Assembly: GCF_001625195.1 (NCBI RefSeq)
Contig: NC_054390.1
Location: 7,475,222-7,539,221 of the forward strand
Length of the DNA stretch: 64,000 bases
Direction of reading: 5' to 3'
Source of the DNA: Drechmeria coniospora
Taxonomy: Eukaryota > Ascomycota > Sordariomycetes > Hypocreales > Ophiocordycipitaceae
The notes beneath the pieces were generated by a model. The model saw only the letters and a program-made list of their open reading frames with translations. It did no database searches and was not told the origin of the DNA. Shown in pieces: positions 1 through 12,279 of the stretch (position 1 is its first letter; each line of letters starts with the position of its first letter). A program made the translations under genes and the position numbers.

Positions 1-815
1 TTAGGTACGTTTCGCCCATTGTCGTCGTCGATTCGGGGCGCCATGCAACTCCTCTCCTTCTCCTTCCCCCCCCCCCCCCCCCTTGCCCCCCTTCCCTTCT
101 TCGTCGCATCAGCTATTCTGCCGTGGCGACGAGGCTGCACGCGTGCTGCCGTCGTCGATCGATCGTCGTCGCCCAGGGACAAGCTTTCGGGACACCGTTG
201 CGAACGAATGCGCCACAAACGTTTCCGAACCGCGACGCGCTCACGTTGATGGCCTGCTTCGTGGACCGCTCGCACCAACCCTTCGCCTGCCGCCCGCTCA
301 CGCCCGTCTTGTGCGACGATGGCGGAACCAAGGAACCCTTCGATCCGCTGTTCCCGGGTCAATCTTGGTGCCGTGCAATGGAACGACTGTCGGCCTTCAG
401 GGGCGGGCGTCGCGCAAAACCGCCGCAAGACCGACCCATGCCTACTGGATCGTTGTCCAGGGAGGCGATGGTCGACATTCCACGATGACGTCGCACTCTC
501 GCCCTGGAGTGGCATCCGCAGTCCGGTACTCTCCGCCCGGACACCGATGGGCCGGATGTTTTCTGGAAGGATCCCTCTCACGCTGCCAGGTCGCACGGCA
601 TCACCCGCCCGACATCGTGGTCCAATATCCGTCGTGCCGGTCGCCCTGCGTTCGCCTTGAAGCGTACCGACCCACGCCGCGCCGCCTTTTTTGGGACCGT
701 TGTCGCAAGCTGCGTCACCGTCGCCATGATCGCCCATGACGATTGCCGTCTTGTCCAGAATCCCTGCTAACGATGACTCTCGCGCAGCACAGTCGCCGCT
801 TATTCAATCACCAAC
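1..815. other. Upstream region of the CCHC zinc-knuckle gene, no gene recognised
   Basis: The stretch has several overlapping open frames on both strands but none has recognisable domains, and their compositions look like translated GC-rich noncoding DNA. A run of about 15 C lies at 67-82 inside a C/T-rich segment. Much of this region may be promoter and 5' leader of the gene starting at 816. Confidence 0.5.
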
Positions 816-1649
816 ATGTCTTCTCTCTCCCGACGCGCTTGCTACAAGTGTGGCAACGTCGGCCACTACGCCGAGGTGTGCTCCTCCGCCGAGCGCCTCT
901 GCTACAACTGTACCGTCCCGCCCGCCCTGCCCGATTCCGTCCCCAGCGGCTGACCCCCCTCCCCTAGGCAAGCAGCCCGGCCACGAGTCCAACGGCTGCC
1001 CTCTCCCTCGCACCACCGAGGCCAAGCAGTGCTACCATTGCCAGGGCCTCGGCCACGTTCAGGCCGACTGCCCAACCCTGCGCCTCAGCGGCAACGCGAC
1101 CAGCAGCCGCTGCTATACCTGCGGCCAACCCGGCCACCTTGCTGTATGTCTGGCCTCCCGGGCGGGAGCCCGCCGAGCTCGTCGAGCTGACCCTGCTCTT
1201 AGCGTGCCTGCCCTAACCCCGTCGGCCCCGGCGCCATGGGACGCGGAGTTCCCATGGCTCGCGGTGGATATGGCGGCTTCGCCGGTCGCGGCGGCTTCGC
1301 CGGTGGACCTCGCCCTGCCACGTGCTACAAGTGCGGTGGCCCCAACCACTTCGCTCGCGATTGCCAGGCCCAGGCCATGAAGTGCTACGCCTGCGGCAAG
1401 CTCGGCCACATCTCGCGTGACTGCACTGCTCCCAACGGCGGCCCGCTCAACACGGCCGGCAAGACGTGCTACCAGTGTGGCGAGGCCGGCCACATTTCTC
1501 GGGATTGCCGCCAGAAGAACGCGGGAGCCAGCGAGGAGATGAACCAGATGAACCAGGTCAACCCCGTTCACCCCATCAACCCCCCCGAGGTCGTTGACTT
1601 GATCAGCGTTTCCGCGGCCCCGGTGGCCCCCATCGCCCCGGTGGCGTAA
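816..1649 (+). CDS. GIS2: CNBP/Gis2-type protein with seven CCHC zinc knuckles
   Basis: Three exons give 238 residues: 816-909, 968-1143 and 1203-1649; both introns (58 and 59 bp) have GT...AG ends and restore the frame. The product carries seven CX2CX4HX4C knuckles. Four lie in the first half (each starting C-Y-x-C), then comes a Gly/Arg-rich RGG-like linker, then three more. The tail is short and low in complexity (Asn/Pro/Val). Seven knuckles split by an RGG stretch is the arrangement of yeast Gis2, fission yeast Byr3 and animal CNBP. Those proteins are cytoplasmic single-strand RNA/DNA binders linked to translation and stress granules. The function here is transferred from the family. The start at 816 is chosen because it begins just before the first knuckle. 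Confidence 0.9.
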
Positions 1650-3876
1650 ACCGCAAGCCGGCGCGCCCCTGCCCTCCCGGCCTCCCGAGCTGCTTCTCTC
1701 AAACCATGCGAAGCCGACGGCCCGAGGGCAGATGAACCCTAGGCCATGACCTTTCTGCAAAGGGAACGGCCCGAGGGACTGTTGATTTGCTTTCCCTTTT
1801 TCTTTTTTTCATTGCCATCATAGTCACCATGACGGCGTCCCGACCGCTCTGCTCGTTGGACGTTTTCTCCTGTCGTTTCCCTTAGTTTGGTTATCATTTC
1901 TGTTGATGCATGGTAACGATACGTTTTATCCAAATCATCGGCTCATCACGGCGTCTCCGGTCATCTCATTCCTCTTTCATTTTTTATTCCTCTTTGGGGC
2001 CCCTCGACGTTTCGGAACGGCAACGCAACGGAACGGAACGGAACGGAACGAAGCTGACGATAATTATCTTCCCTCACGACCAATTTCCTGAATGCTACAC
2101 GACAAGACAAGGACGGGAGGAATGCAGGCGGACCCGCGCTCGGATTCTTCTCCGCCCTAATCCCACGTCATCTGCCGGACCGATGCCGGACCAGATTCGT
2201 CGGGCAGGTCAAGCTCCTCGCAATGCGACAATGTCATTCCTCCCCATCACCCTTTCCTTTGGATCACCTTGGACGACCACCGACGTCCTGTACCCCGGCA
2301 ACGACCGACAGACACTGTCACATGGCTCTTTATGACGACGAAAGACTAAAACTGGCACCGGCGATGGATATACCCCGTGAGGCTGAGTGTTGATGTTGTT
2401 GTGATGAGCTGGAGCGGCGCGTCCGACCTGTGGTGCCCTCGTGGCTGAAGCTTCTGCCGCCGGCGACGGCGGCGAGCTGGAGCGGTTCCAAGCGGCTTCC
2501 AAGTGGCGGAAACCCAAGACGGACGTGTGCGCGTACGCGGCGGTGGATACGAAGACGTTAGGCGAGCGCTGGCAGGCAACAGCAAGAATGGTGGAGAGAG
2601 GATGGGGTGCTTGTGCAGAGATGCCCGGAGAGGCCTTGCACCGCATATGTACATTGTTGTTGGGACGACGAAAGAAGAAGATAAAAAGACAAGCGCGGGC
2701 ACGCCGAGATGAAGGACCCTGTTTTCCCGGAAGCAGGCCGTCGTCTCACGCACCCGCGTCGCAAGTAGCTGGCGCGTGCGGTTGCTGGAGAAGCGGTGGG
2801 AGACTGAGGAGACAGACGCGGAACTGGTCATGGATTGGGCAAGGCGACGCGTCGCGACAAGCCTTGTTCCCTGCACAGAGAGAAGCAATACGATTCGTGA
2901 AAGCAAACAGTGCATCGTCTGCCGACCAACATATACTTACGTGAACGACCAAGGGTGCCGGTGTGAGGTGTGAGATGGCTGAGTTGCTATGTATGCTTCG
3001 CGACCCCGGGGCATGGTCACTCGGACATGCAGTTGATGTTTCTGGTCCCAGCTTTTGCGACCCTGGCGCCTGGCCATCGCGTGCCATTGGGCGTGGGGAC
3101 TTTGTGTTGGGGGCTTGTATGTTGTATGTAGTCATCACCTGCCGGGGTCTGGGTTGATGGATGCGAGAGCACTCCGACACGAAGAACGCCCATCATTATG
3201 GGGCCGTTCATTGTACTGGTCGAGGAGGTCCGGGGTCATGTAGAAGTGCGCTCGGGAAGAGGTTGATGGCGACTGGGGGATCGGGGTATTCCCGCCCCAG
3301 GCGGTGCCCTCAGAAACGGTGAGGGGAGGGGGGGAGGGAGGGGGGTGAGGTCCGCAGGCCATCACGACCAACCAAGTTGGCAGTCATGGTTGGCAGCCGT
3401 CACACCGACACACAGCATCGAGCTATTGCGTCTGGACATGTGGCCGAAACGACACACATGCGACCAGGCAGCGAGGCAGATGGCACTGTCTGATCGATCA
3501 ATAGGCAGCGATGGTGGCTGACGGCGTAGCCGTACGGTGTGACGAATTCTTATTCGCAGCATGCATGACTGTATCGAAATGAAGACGGTCAGCTCCCACC
3601 ATGGCGACGGGGGCAGCTGCGAGCAGTTCATTTTCCTCCACCACCACAAACGGCGCAGCTTGCACGCTGCTACAAGAGAGAGGAGACTGTCTGCTGCAAG
3701 GCACACTCGCTTGTCCAGAGGGGAGAGGGTGACCGACGGCAAGCCAAAGCCATCCACGGCCGCAGCTGCCTTCGTTCAAACTCCCAGTACATCACAGCGT
3801 TCCTCGAGGGAAGGGAAGAAGTGCCCTTCTCTACCGCCCGGGTTGGCTGGCAAAGTCGGTTACGGCCTTCGTCGCC
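1650..3876. other. 2.2 kb spacer without a recognised gene
   Basis: This separates the zinc-knuckle gene from the calpain gene and holds their 3' and 5' flanks. Visible features are a GGAAC pentamer run near 2013-2050 and a G-rich purine tract near 3321-3350. Open frames up to 189 codons exist on both strands (for example 2346-2915 minus and 2441-2944 plus) but they overlap each other and show no family signature. Confidence 0.5.
2013..2050. repeat. GGAAC pentamer microsatellite
   Basis: The motif GGAAC is repeated head to tail several times, with an imperfect CAACG variant at the 5' side. It lies in the 3' flank of the zinc-knuckle gene. Confidence 0.8.
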
Positions 3877-6800
3877 ATGTCCGCCATTCTGGGTCCCAAC
3901 ATTGGCCGCCGATGGCGGTCTTCACGCTCTCGCTCGTGCTCGCCTCCTCCTTCAAGACAGCTTTCCATCCGGGGTCGGTCACCATCGCCACCACTGCCGT
4001 TGGGAGAGGCTGCATCTAGGGGACGCCCGCCCTTCTTCATGACTCCTCCGACGGCCAAGCGGCCGAAGAAACCGCCCCAAGAGGCCATCGACAACTTCTG
4101 GGCCAAGTTCACCACCAAGACGCCTGGCAAAGGTTGCCCTGCTCATTCCCATTCCCCTGTCCTTTGCCTCCTTCACGAGGGCGGACGCTGACGATTCATA
4201 GCGACTACCGTCATCCCCAAGAATCAGTTCGTCAGCAAGATGATCAAGAAGCCCGAGCAGAGCCCCGGCTCCGACGGCATGGGCACGACGGCAGACGCCA
4301 CAGCCTCCCCTACTGTGCACAGCAAGACGACGGCTCAGGCCAGCTACGAGGACGCGGCGGCCATGTGCCGTGCCAAGGTGGCCAAGATTGTCAAGGAGTG
4401 TCGCCGAGTCAACAAAAAGTACCGCGACCCGCACTTCGACCTCGAATCTGACCTCAAGCTCGGCCGCCGCGACACCTTGCAGTCGCTCTCCAACCTCCGT
4501 GGCCGGCCTGGAACGCCTCCAGGCCACGACTTTTGCCCTCGCAGCGCAAAGCGTGTCACCGAAATCTTTGACAAGCCACAATTCTACATCGAGGGTCCCA
4601 CGGCAAACGATGTCAGGCAGGGTCGTGACGGGGACTGCTGGCTTATGTCGGCCCTGTGCACCCTGAGCAACAAGGAGGGGCTGATAGAGAGGCTGTGCGT
4701 CGCCCACGACCCCGATGTCGGCGTCTACGGTTTCGTCTTTCACCGCGATGGCGAGTGGATTTCGGAAATCGTCGATGACTTTGTCAGTAGTTTACGCTCC
4801 GTTGATGGACATGCAGTGCTAACAATTCCAGCTGTATCTTACAAAGTCGGACTATGACGAGAGCTACACGGATCGGGTGCTGTTTGATGAGTGCGAACGC
4901 ATCAACCCCGAGGAAGCATATCGCAAAATCTACCAGTCCAACAGCGGCGCTCTGTACTTTGCCCAATGCGAGCATCCGCAGGAGACTTGGCTGCCGCTGC
5001 TCGAGAAATGCTACGCCAAGGCGCACGGCGACTACGCTGCCATTGAAGGCGGCTTCGGTGGCGAGGGCATCGAGGACCTCACTGGAGGAGTGACGTCGGA
5101 GATATTCACCACGGACATTTTGGACAAGGTGAGCCGGTGACGCACGCACAAATTCCATGTCGAAAATCTCCCTAGCCTGCCTGACATTCTGCCACAGGAG
5201 CACTTCTGGGCCGAGCTCCTCATGGTGAACCAAGAGTTTCTCTTCGGCTGCAGCACCGGCGTCTGGGGCGGGTCGACCTGGGGTGAGAGAAAGGGCATCA
5301 TGGAACTGCACTCATACTCGGTCCAGAGAGCCGTCGAGATCGACGGTAAACGTCTCATCCGCCTCAAGAACCCCTGGGGAAAGGGTGAATGGAAGGGTCC
5401 CTGGAGTACGCCAATCTCGCGCATCCCAAGAGTGACGTTGAAGCTAACTCGAACGCAGGCGATGGGTCCAAGGAGTGGACGCCGCAGTGGCTCGAGAAGC
5501 TCAACCACCGTTTCGGTGACGACGGGAACTTTTGGATAGCGTACGAAGATCTCCTGCGCAAGTACCAAGCTTTTGAGCGCACCCGACTCTTCGGACCCGA
5601 CTGGAGCGTGGCCCAAATCTGGACCACCTTGAACGTACCTTGGATGGTCAACTACCACGACACGTATTTTTCTCTTTCCATTTCGAAACCTGGACCAGTC
5701 ATCCTCGTCCTGTCTCAGCTTGACGATCGATATTTCCGGGGGCTGGAAGGCCAATATGGGTTCGAGCTGGCCTTGCGCCTTCACAGAGCTGGTCACGAAG
5801 ACTATATTGTTCGCAGCCAACCTCCGTACCGCATGCGGCGCTCTGTCAATGTCGAGCTGGTACTGGAGGCAGGTGACTATGACGTTCGGATCAAAATCAA
5901 TGCCTGCCGATCGGAACACTTCTTGCCCATCGAGGACGTCATCCGCGACAGTGCCAAGAGTCGTCGGGAAAAGCTCACACGCATAGGGCTAGCCTACGAC
6001 CTTGCGCATGACAAGGGAAAAATTGCGGAATCCCCAGGAGAAAGGGCGATGAGAGAGGCACACGAGAAGAGAGAATTGACAAAGAAGCGGGAGGAGATCA
6101 AAAAGAAAATCCAGTCCAACCGGGAAGAGGAACAATACCTCAAGAAGAAGCAGTATAAAAGAGATAAGGAGAAGCATCGGAAAGCGAGAGTACGCCGGAG
6201 AGTCAAGACGCGAGTAGCGGCGGCTGGGCGGTTGAAAATGGCGGCGGATGTGGGCGACAGTATCGTCACAGGGAGTGGTCTTGAGCCCGTTGATGTCCCC
6301 ATATCGAAGAAAAAGCCAGCAGTGGCAACGGATATCGATGAGACTGCAGACAAGGCTAACCCTGAGACCCCGGCTGAGAGGAAGTCGGCTGCCTCTGGAG
6401 AGCTCTTCGGCAGAGAGAATGCTGCCAGCGCTAGTACTGCTGATAGGCCTTCAGGCCAGAACCCAGTGGATAAAAATGTGCCAGCCGGTACCGAATTTCC
6501 AAAAGAGGCCCATCAGCTACAGCTAGGGACGACGTCGGCCCAGGAAAATAAGGAGAATGCCGGGGACGTGCCGAACAGGAACGGTGTGGAGGGAAGAAAG
6601 TGTAATGATCCGGCCATGATGATACCAAATGACATACCGCAGCCGCTGACTATGGCCAACATCGAGTACGACTCTGGCAGCGACGACATGTTTGCCACTC
6701 TCTCAGAACTCTCAGATCGGGAGCTCGACATCAAAGCCGACTTGTACCTCGAGGGAATCCGACGCGTGAACGCGTGCCCAGCGGAAGTGAAAGCTCTGGC

Positions 6801-7107
6801 TGACGAAGCACTGGATGAGTTCGAGCTCGACCCGTGGAACGCCGTTGCCGTCGTTGGCCTGCGCGTGTATCACCAGGTGGTATTTCCTGACGCGGACGAG
6901 GCCAAACAGGGCGCGGAGGCCAAGAGAGACGTTGTCAAGCTGAAAGTAATACGTCCGAATCCCTACGCCATCAGTGACGGCGACGAGGAGGAGAGAAAGA
7001 GCAAGGTACTGGATGTTGACGATAGCGCCAAGGATGCGACCCTTGCTGGAGGGATGGTGGACCGCACAAAGAGCAAGACGAGCGGCAATGGACGGCAGCC
7101 GTATTGA
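3877..7107 (+). CDS. Calpain-type cysteine protease (family C2)
   Basis: Five exons (3877-4132, 4202-4782, 4832-5128, 5198-5405, 5459-7107) join in frame to 996 residues. The catalytic core is clear. The Cys is at about residue 231 in G-R-D-G-D-C-W, the His at about 416 in E-L-H-S-Y-S, and the Asn at about 436 in K-N-P-W-G. All three are present, so the protease is predicted active. A beta-sandwich-like calpain C2L/domain III region follows at roughly 470-600. After it comes a highly charged Lys/Glu coiled-coil segment at about 600-690 and an acidic, low-complexity C-terminal third. There is no EF-hand and no signal peptide, so it is probably cytosolic. The order of parts fits the non-PalB fungal calpains rather than Rim13/PalB. 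The start has a good Kozak context (GCCATGTC). It is convergent with the sugar transporter. Confidence 0.9.
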
Positions 7108-7601
7108 GTAGGAACCCCTCATCTACTCACTGACATTACTTTACCTGCCGCCGCGCCGTTGTGGGATTTCATGCGATTACTGTACGAACGGGGTCGTCCT
7201 CATACGGGTACTCAAAGTACCATTCTTGTTGGGATTGTGTATTCCAGCCCACCCTAGCCTCATAAGCCAGTTGCCAAGCCTTTATTACTTTTCGTATTGC
7301 ATCACTGCTGTAACATAAAACCTGAGCTGCCGTTTTGTGTTTGATATCATTATTACTACCCAACACAACAAGATGATTCATCATGGTATATATCGACAGA
7401 CATGTTAACAGACCGAACAGTGGAGAATTCCGAGCGACGGCCAAACTATTCAACTCCCGGGTCTGTCAAACGTAATCCATTTCCACGTGTCCCAGATTCT
7501 GCATTATTACACTCATACACCCGCCGATGGTGGCGCCCCGACAATGTACAGTACACATGGACGCTCCTAGCAAACTCTGACAGCGAGCTGCCAAAGACCT
7601 C
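7108..7601. other. Convergent 3' spacer between calpain and sugar transporter
   Basis: About 490 bp, relatively AT-rich in 7140-7420, which fits 3' UTRs and poly(A) regions of the two converging genes. No gene or repeat is seen. Confidence 0.6.
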
Positions 7602-9502
7602 TCACACAGTGGCTTCCGGCTCGCGGGGTGGTGTCGCGTCCTGCTCGTGGTGCGTCGTCGCCACCTGATCGTCGCCGTCAATGTTCTGCGCCTTGGGTTC
7701 GTTGCCGAGTCCGTCTCCCTGATCGGCGATGCTCTGGCGGTGGACCCATGTTTCCTTCGGGCGCCACTTGGTCGACTTCCGAGCCGAGCTCTCCTCCGTG
7801 TACATGAGGTCAATCTCTTCGAGGGTGAGGCCCTTGGTCTCGTAGATGTAGAACCAGACAAAGGCGATGCAGATGAAGCAGCAACCGAACCAGATGAAGA
7901 AGATCTTGGACTGCAGGTTGGCGTAGCCGTCGCCATAGTTGACGAGATAGGGGGTCGAGTAGGCGATGGCCCAGTTGAAGAGCCAGTTGGTTGCCGTCGT
8001 GATGCTCAGCGATTTGGCACGGACCTTGAGCGGGAAGATCTCGCCGGTGACGACCCAAGCGAGCGGCCCCCAGGTGGAGGCGAAGAAGAAGATGAAGATG
8101 CAGGAGAAGGCGACTGCCGCCTTTTGACCGGCGAGGTTGGTGACATAGACGACGCCATCGTCCGTCTGACCAGAAGACAGGGTACCGGTCATGGCTACGA
8201 TGAACTGGGAGATGCACATGCCGACGGCGCCCCAGAGGAGCAAAGGCCGGCGGCCCCACTTATCGATGGCGTAGAGGCCCGGGATGGTGGAGACGACGTT
8301 GATGGACGAGGTGATCATCTGGATGACGAAGCCGCTGGAGACGCCCGAGTTCTGGAAGTACTTGGTGCCGTAGTAGAAGATGAAGTTGATGCCGGTGAGC
8401 TGCTGGAGGGCCTGGAGGGCCATGCCGGTGAACTGACGCTTCAGAATCGGGGGCTTGAAGCACTTGATGTAGGAGGCCGAACCGATGCTCATCTCGTAGT
8501 CGTGGTTCGTCTTGACCTCGTCCAGTTCGGAGAGGATGACAGGATGGTCGGGGGGGAGTCGGCGAATGACGCCGAGGGATTTGGCAGCCTTGTCCATCTT
8601 GCCGCGGCGGACAAGGTATCGGGGTGTCTCGGGGAGGAAGATCATGCCGATGAAGAGGATAAGGGACCAGGCGAACTGGATGGCGATGGGGATGCGGTAG
8701 CAGCCCGTGTCATTCCGGTCGGAGGTGGCATTGTTGACGACGGCGGCGAGGAGCAGGCCAATGGTGATGGCGAGCTGGTACGCACCGACGATGGCACCTC
8801 GAATCCACTTGGGGGCCGTTTCGGACTGATAGAGGGGGACTGGGTGCGAATGCGTAAGTCGTTGTTGGCGGTTGGGCTCTAGGACCAGGCAAGGAGATGG
8901 ATGCAGAGTTCACTTACTCAAAGCCGATATCAGGCCGACGCCGAGACCGGCGAAGAAGCGACCGGCGAGGAACAGGGGAATGTCGGTGGCAGCAGTCTGG
9001 AGGACGACTCCGAGGTTGAAGACCCAGGTTGACGCCATCAAAGCTGGGCGACGGCCGATGTAGTCACCCATGAAGGGGGAAAACAGGGCGCCGAAGAAGG
9101 TGCCGGCCGAGAGGATGGAGACGATGGCGGATTCCTGGCTCGTCGTCACGTCGAGATGGCCTTGGGGGTTGACATAGCCGGTACTGAAGGTGTCCTGCCA
9201 GTAGGGCATGGCGAGGATGCCGCTGATGGTACCGGTGTCATATCTGCCGAGCGTGTCAGCGCGCGGTCGAGAAAGGGGCGAACTCTGGGCGGCACGGAGC
9301 ACGGCCGTGGCGTTTCGTACCCAAACAAGATACCACCGAAGGCGACGAAGAAACCGATGACGATGCCGGGCCACGATTTCCCAGCCTCGCCCTCGGCCTC
9401 GGCATTGGCGGCGAGAGGCTTGGGTTCCTTCGGCGCCTTTTTGCAGCACCCATTCGTGTGGGCACTGTTGCAGCACCCCTTCTTGTAGGCGGGGAACTTC
9501 AT
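7602..9502 (-). CDS. MFS sugar (hexose-type) transporter
   Basis: Three exons on the minus strand (9502-9321, 9243-8918, 8839-7602) give 581 residues. The protein follows the sugar-porter plan of 12 membrane segments. The motif F-G-Y-D-T-G is in the first helix, G-D-x-x-G-R-R-P in the helix 2-3 loop, and P-L-Y-Q-S-E-T-A-P-K-W after helix 4. P-E-T-P-R-Y-L lies after helix 6 and D-K-W-G-R-R between helices 8 and 9. The tail after helix 12 has the usual E-T-K-G-L-T-L-E-E-I. These signatures place it in Pfam Sugar_tr, closest in feel to fungal high-affinity glucose/monosaccharide carriers at the plasma membrane. The exact substrate cannot be read from sequence. An unusual N-terminus carries two Cys-Cys pairs before the first helix. 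The upstream region is a long 3.9 kb spacer. Confidence 0.92.
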
Positions 9503-9822
9503 GATGGCGGTGAAGCTGCGATGCTAGCCGGTGGGCGGTTTGGTTTTTGCCACTTGCTTGCGGTGTCCCGCTCGGTCAACTGAGGGATTCGTGTGCTGGC
9601 AAAGCTGGCAAAGCAAGGCGACCTTGGCGTTCTCGAATGCTTCTCAGCAGCGGCAAGGTGTGAATGCGCGTGTACGTGTGCGTTTGCGTGTACATGTACA
9701 GGTACGTGCGACGAGGACACGATCGTTTCGATGGCGACGGACGCGGGCGGTCATTTAATGGGCCGGGCTGGTGGAGGCTGCCGATGGTTGCAGTGCCCGG
9801 GAGAGAGCACCGAGCGATGAGG

Positions 9823-9830
9823 ATATATAA
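9823..9830 (-). promoter_or_regulatory. Possible TATA element of the sugar transporter
   Basis: A TATATA core lies about 320 bp upstream of the transporter start codon. It is near-palindromic, so the strand is uncertain, and no transcription start is known. Confidence 0.25.
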
Positions 9831-10380
9831 AGGATGGCAGGCAGGGAAGGGGATAACGAGAGCAACGGTTGGCCTAGCCGTCCGAGTACCCGAGGCCGAT
9901 GCAGAAGGACGGTGGGTACGCTCTGGTGGCGCCTCGGTGGACGTGGGCGACTCCTCACACCTCGAGCGGCGAGCACCTGTTGCCCTTGGCCTAGGCCACG
10001 ATCTGCAACCGCCAAGGGGATGGAGATGGTGTTGCGTGCACCCTTTGTCGTCCACTAGAGGCCATTGCGGCGTCCCGAAGCGGCAGTGTCAACGGCGGCG
10101 GTGACGTCGTACGAGGAATATGGGTGATGGCATGGATCATGGTGTGCAGGTGCTCATTGGACGGAGGGTGCAGTGGTGTCTAGTCAAGGTTCAGGAAGGC
10201 ACGCCCCCCTGGGTGGTTTCCCTGGTTTGCCATCTCTTTCCCTGGGGCCTTCCTTGGTCGCTTCCGCCGTCCCACTTCCCACTAGCGTAGGAATCCTAGA
10301 GCTGGAAGTGGAAGGGACGACGGAGATTTTGTGCGTTGAGAGGTCGGAGCGGGCAGGTGCGTACGGAGGCAATCTCACAG

Positions 10381-10407
10381 AGGAGGAAGGAAGGAAGGAA
10401 GGAAGGA
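10381..10407. repeat. GGAA tetranucleotide microsatellite
   Basis: The motif GGAA is repeated about five times in a row and trails into a GGAC variant. It is intergenic. Confidence 0.8.
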
Positions 10408-12279
10408 CGGACAGAGGTTCCTTTTATTCCTGAGCAACCAACGACTGGTCTTTGCCGCGATACGTTGATTCGGGCTTCATGGCAATAATATGTGCTTGAC
10501 ATCTACACGCATGTACCTGCAAAGCAGGCGTCTTGAGGGCACAAGCTGTGTAAGTAAAACTAGCGGGACTTGCATGTACGCTTACGTCTGCCGCTAAGTG
10601 ACGCAGCAACGCGCTTGTTTACCCAGCAGGCCATTTCCCAATTCGGCATCAAGCTTGGTCACGATGCACGACGCTGGCGACTCGGACCGACCTGTAAATG
10701 CATCCCGCAGGTTGCGATGCAAGCGGCCTTGCACCGGTAACTAGTGCTGTCCAACCGTCCGCCATTCTTGCCCGAGTGTGCCAGTGCCCGCAACTCGGAG
10801 CAGGTAAGACGACCGACCGTGTTGCCGGTCCATGGACTGCTCGCTCGGAGTCATGACATGGCACCGCCACCCACGAACATGACCAAATTCGCCTCATTGC
10901 CGGCGCATGATCTGGTATACGTGTACGGACTGTATTGGGAAGGACGGAGTCTTGTTGCGCCTTGTCTCGACGAACCTTGTTCTCCCCTTCTTCCCTTTGC
11001 TTTCTTTGCTTCTTCCAAATCCCCCAGAATCGACAAGTGCCTTGCGCGGGCGAGGACGTTCGTCCAGCGTCGGGCGTCCAGCGAACCAGCGAGTGAGCCA
11101 GTGATGGGCGGCAGAACCAATGCGCCATCAGTCCCTGGCACCCACCTACCTAGTACCGTTACTACACTTGGACGACGGCTGGCCAATGACGAGGCAAAGC
11201 TTCTCCTCCGTCCGACGTTTGAAGGCGCTGGCAGCTATTTGGGTTTACGCCTCTCCTTCAGTCTCTCACCTTCTTCCCCGCGCTCCTCGCGACAGCACCG
11301 TACGGTTTTGGCCCTTGCGCATTTTACACTTGCTACTAAGTAAGTATTCGTACCGTCAGTGGGTAATGGTTAGCGGCGAGGATGGTATTGCCCGTATTAC
11401 CGTATGCAAGGAGAATAGCGACGGTTCCCCACAATCTTGGCAGGCCTGCTAGCGGCCGCCTCGCGGTGTGGGGTGTCACCGCTGCCACCCACGCCCGATC
11501 CCCGGTACAGCAACATCGGTGGCGCCGTAACGGCGACTCGCAGCGAGTCCGCCGCGGGGATTGACGTCCGTCGCATCGTCAACGTCATGGCGAGACACGG
11601 GAGTTGCGAGGCGACGTGAGGCCACACTTGGAATAATTGCCTCCCCTTTTCCCTCGTCATGCGCGGGCCGTCGTCCGGGCCGACACGCACCGGAAATGCG
11701 CTGAGCGACGCCGAGGCGATGGAAATGCAGGGATGTGCAGGCGTGTGCAGGTACAATGGGAATACGCAGCGCCATGCAGGAATATGCAGGAATATACGGA
11801 GTACAGGCATACACAGGCATGGCCTGCCAGCAGGATCCTGAACGCCGGAACGCTGCCCTTCCTATTCACATCCCTGCTTGCCTGCCGTCCTGCGCGAAGC
11901 ACGTATGCGATTTCGTCCAGCTCGATCTATGCCGTCACTGGTGCTATCCGTCAGCGCAATCAAACCGCATCCATGATGCGTCAACGGTATTCCCGAGAGC
12001 TCGAACTGGCTAGTTTCATTCTTGGATCATCATATCGACGGTAGTTGGTTGTTGAAACCTCGTGGTCTTGTCCCAAAAGATCAACCTTGGCTGGCTGGAC
12101 AAATCAAGCCATGACGGACTTCGTATAGCGGCGCACGAAAATCAGGTCAGCCGATCATTCGTTTCGTTCGCGCTAGAACACGACAGCTCAGTGTACGTGC
12201 CACATACCTGTAACGACGGAATACTCCTTCCGCCAGCCACACCATCCCATCAGATTACTTTACGCCATTCGTTACTCGC

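Noticed and set aside
83..739. 218-codon frame upstream of the zinc-knuckle gene
   Set aside because: No domain or family feel, several other frames overlap it, and it lies where a promoter and leader are expected.
2346..2944. Overlapping frames of 167 (+) and 189 (-) codons
   Set aside because: They are mutual shadows with low-complexity composition and no recognisable motif.
7647..8882. 411-codon plus-strand frame opposite the sugar transporter
   Set aside because: It is the antisense shadow of the transporter's main exon; the transporter frame has clear family motifs.
10744..11343. 199-codon plus-strand frame in the long spacer
   Set aside because: Ser/Pro/Arg-rich without family signs, and overlapped by other frames on the opposite strand.
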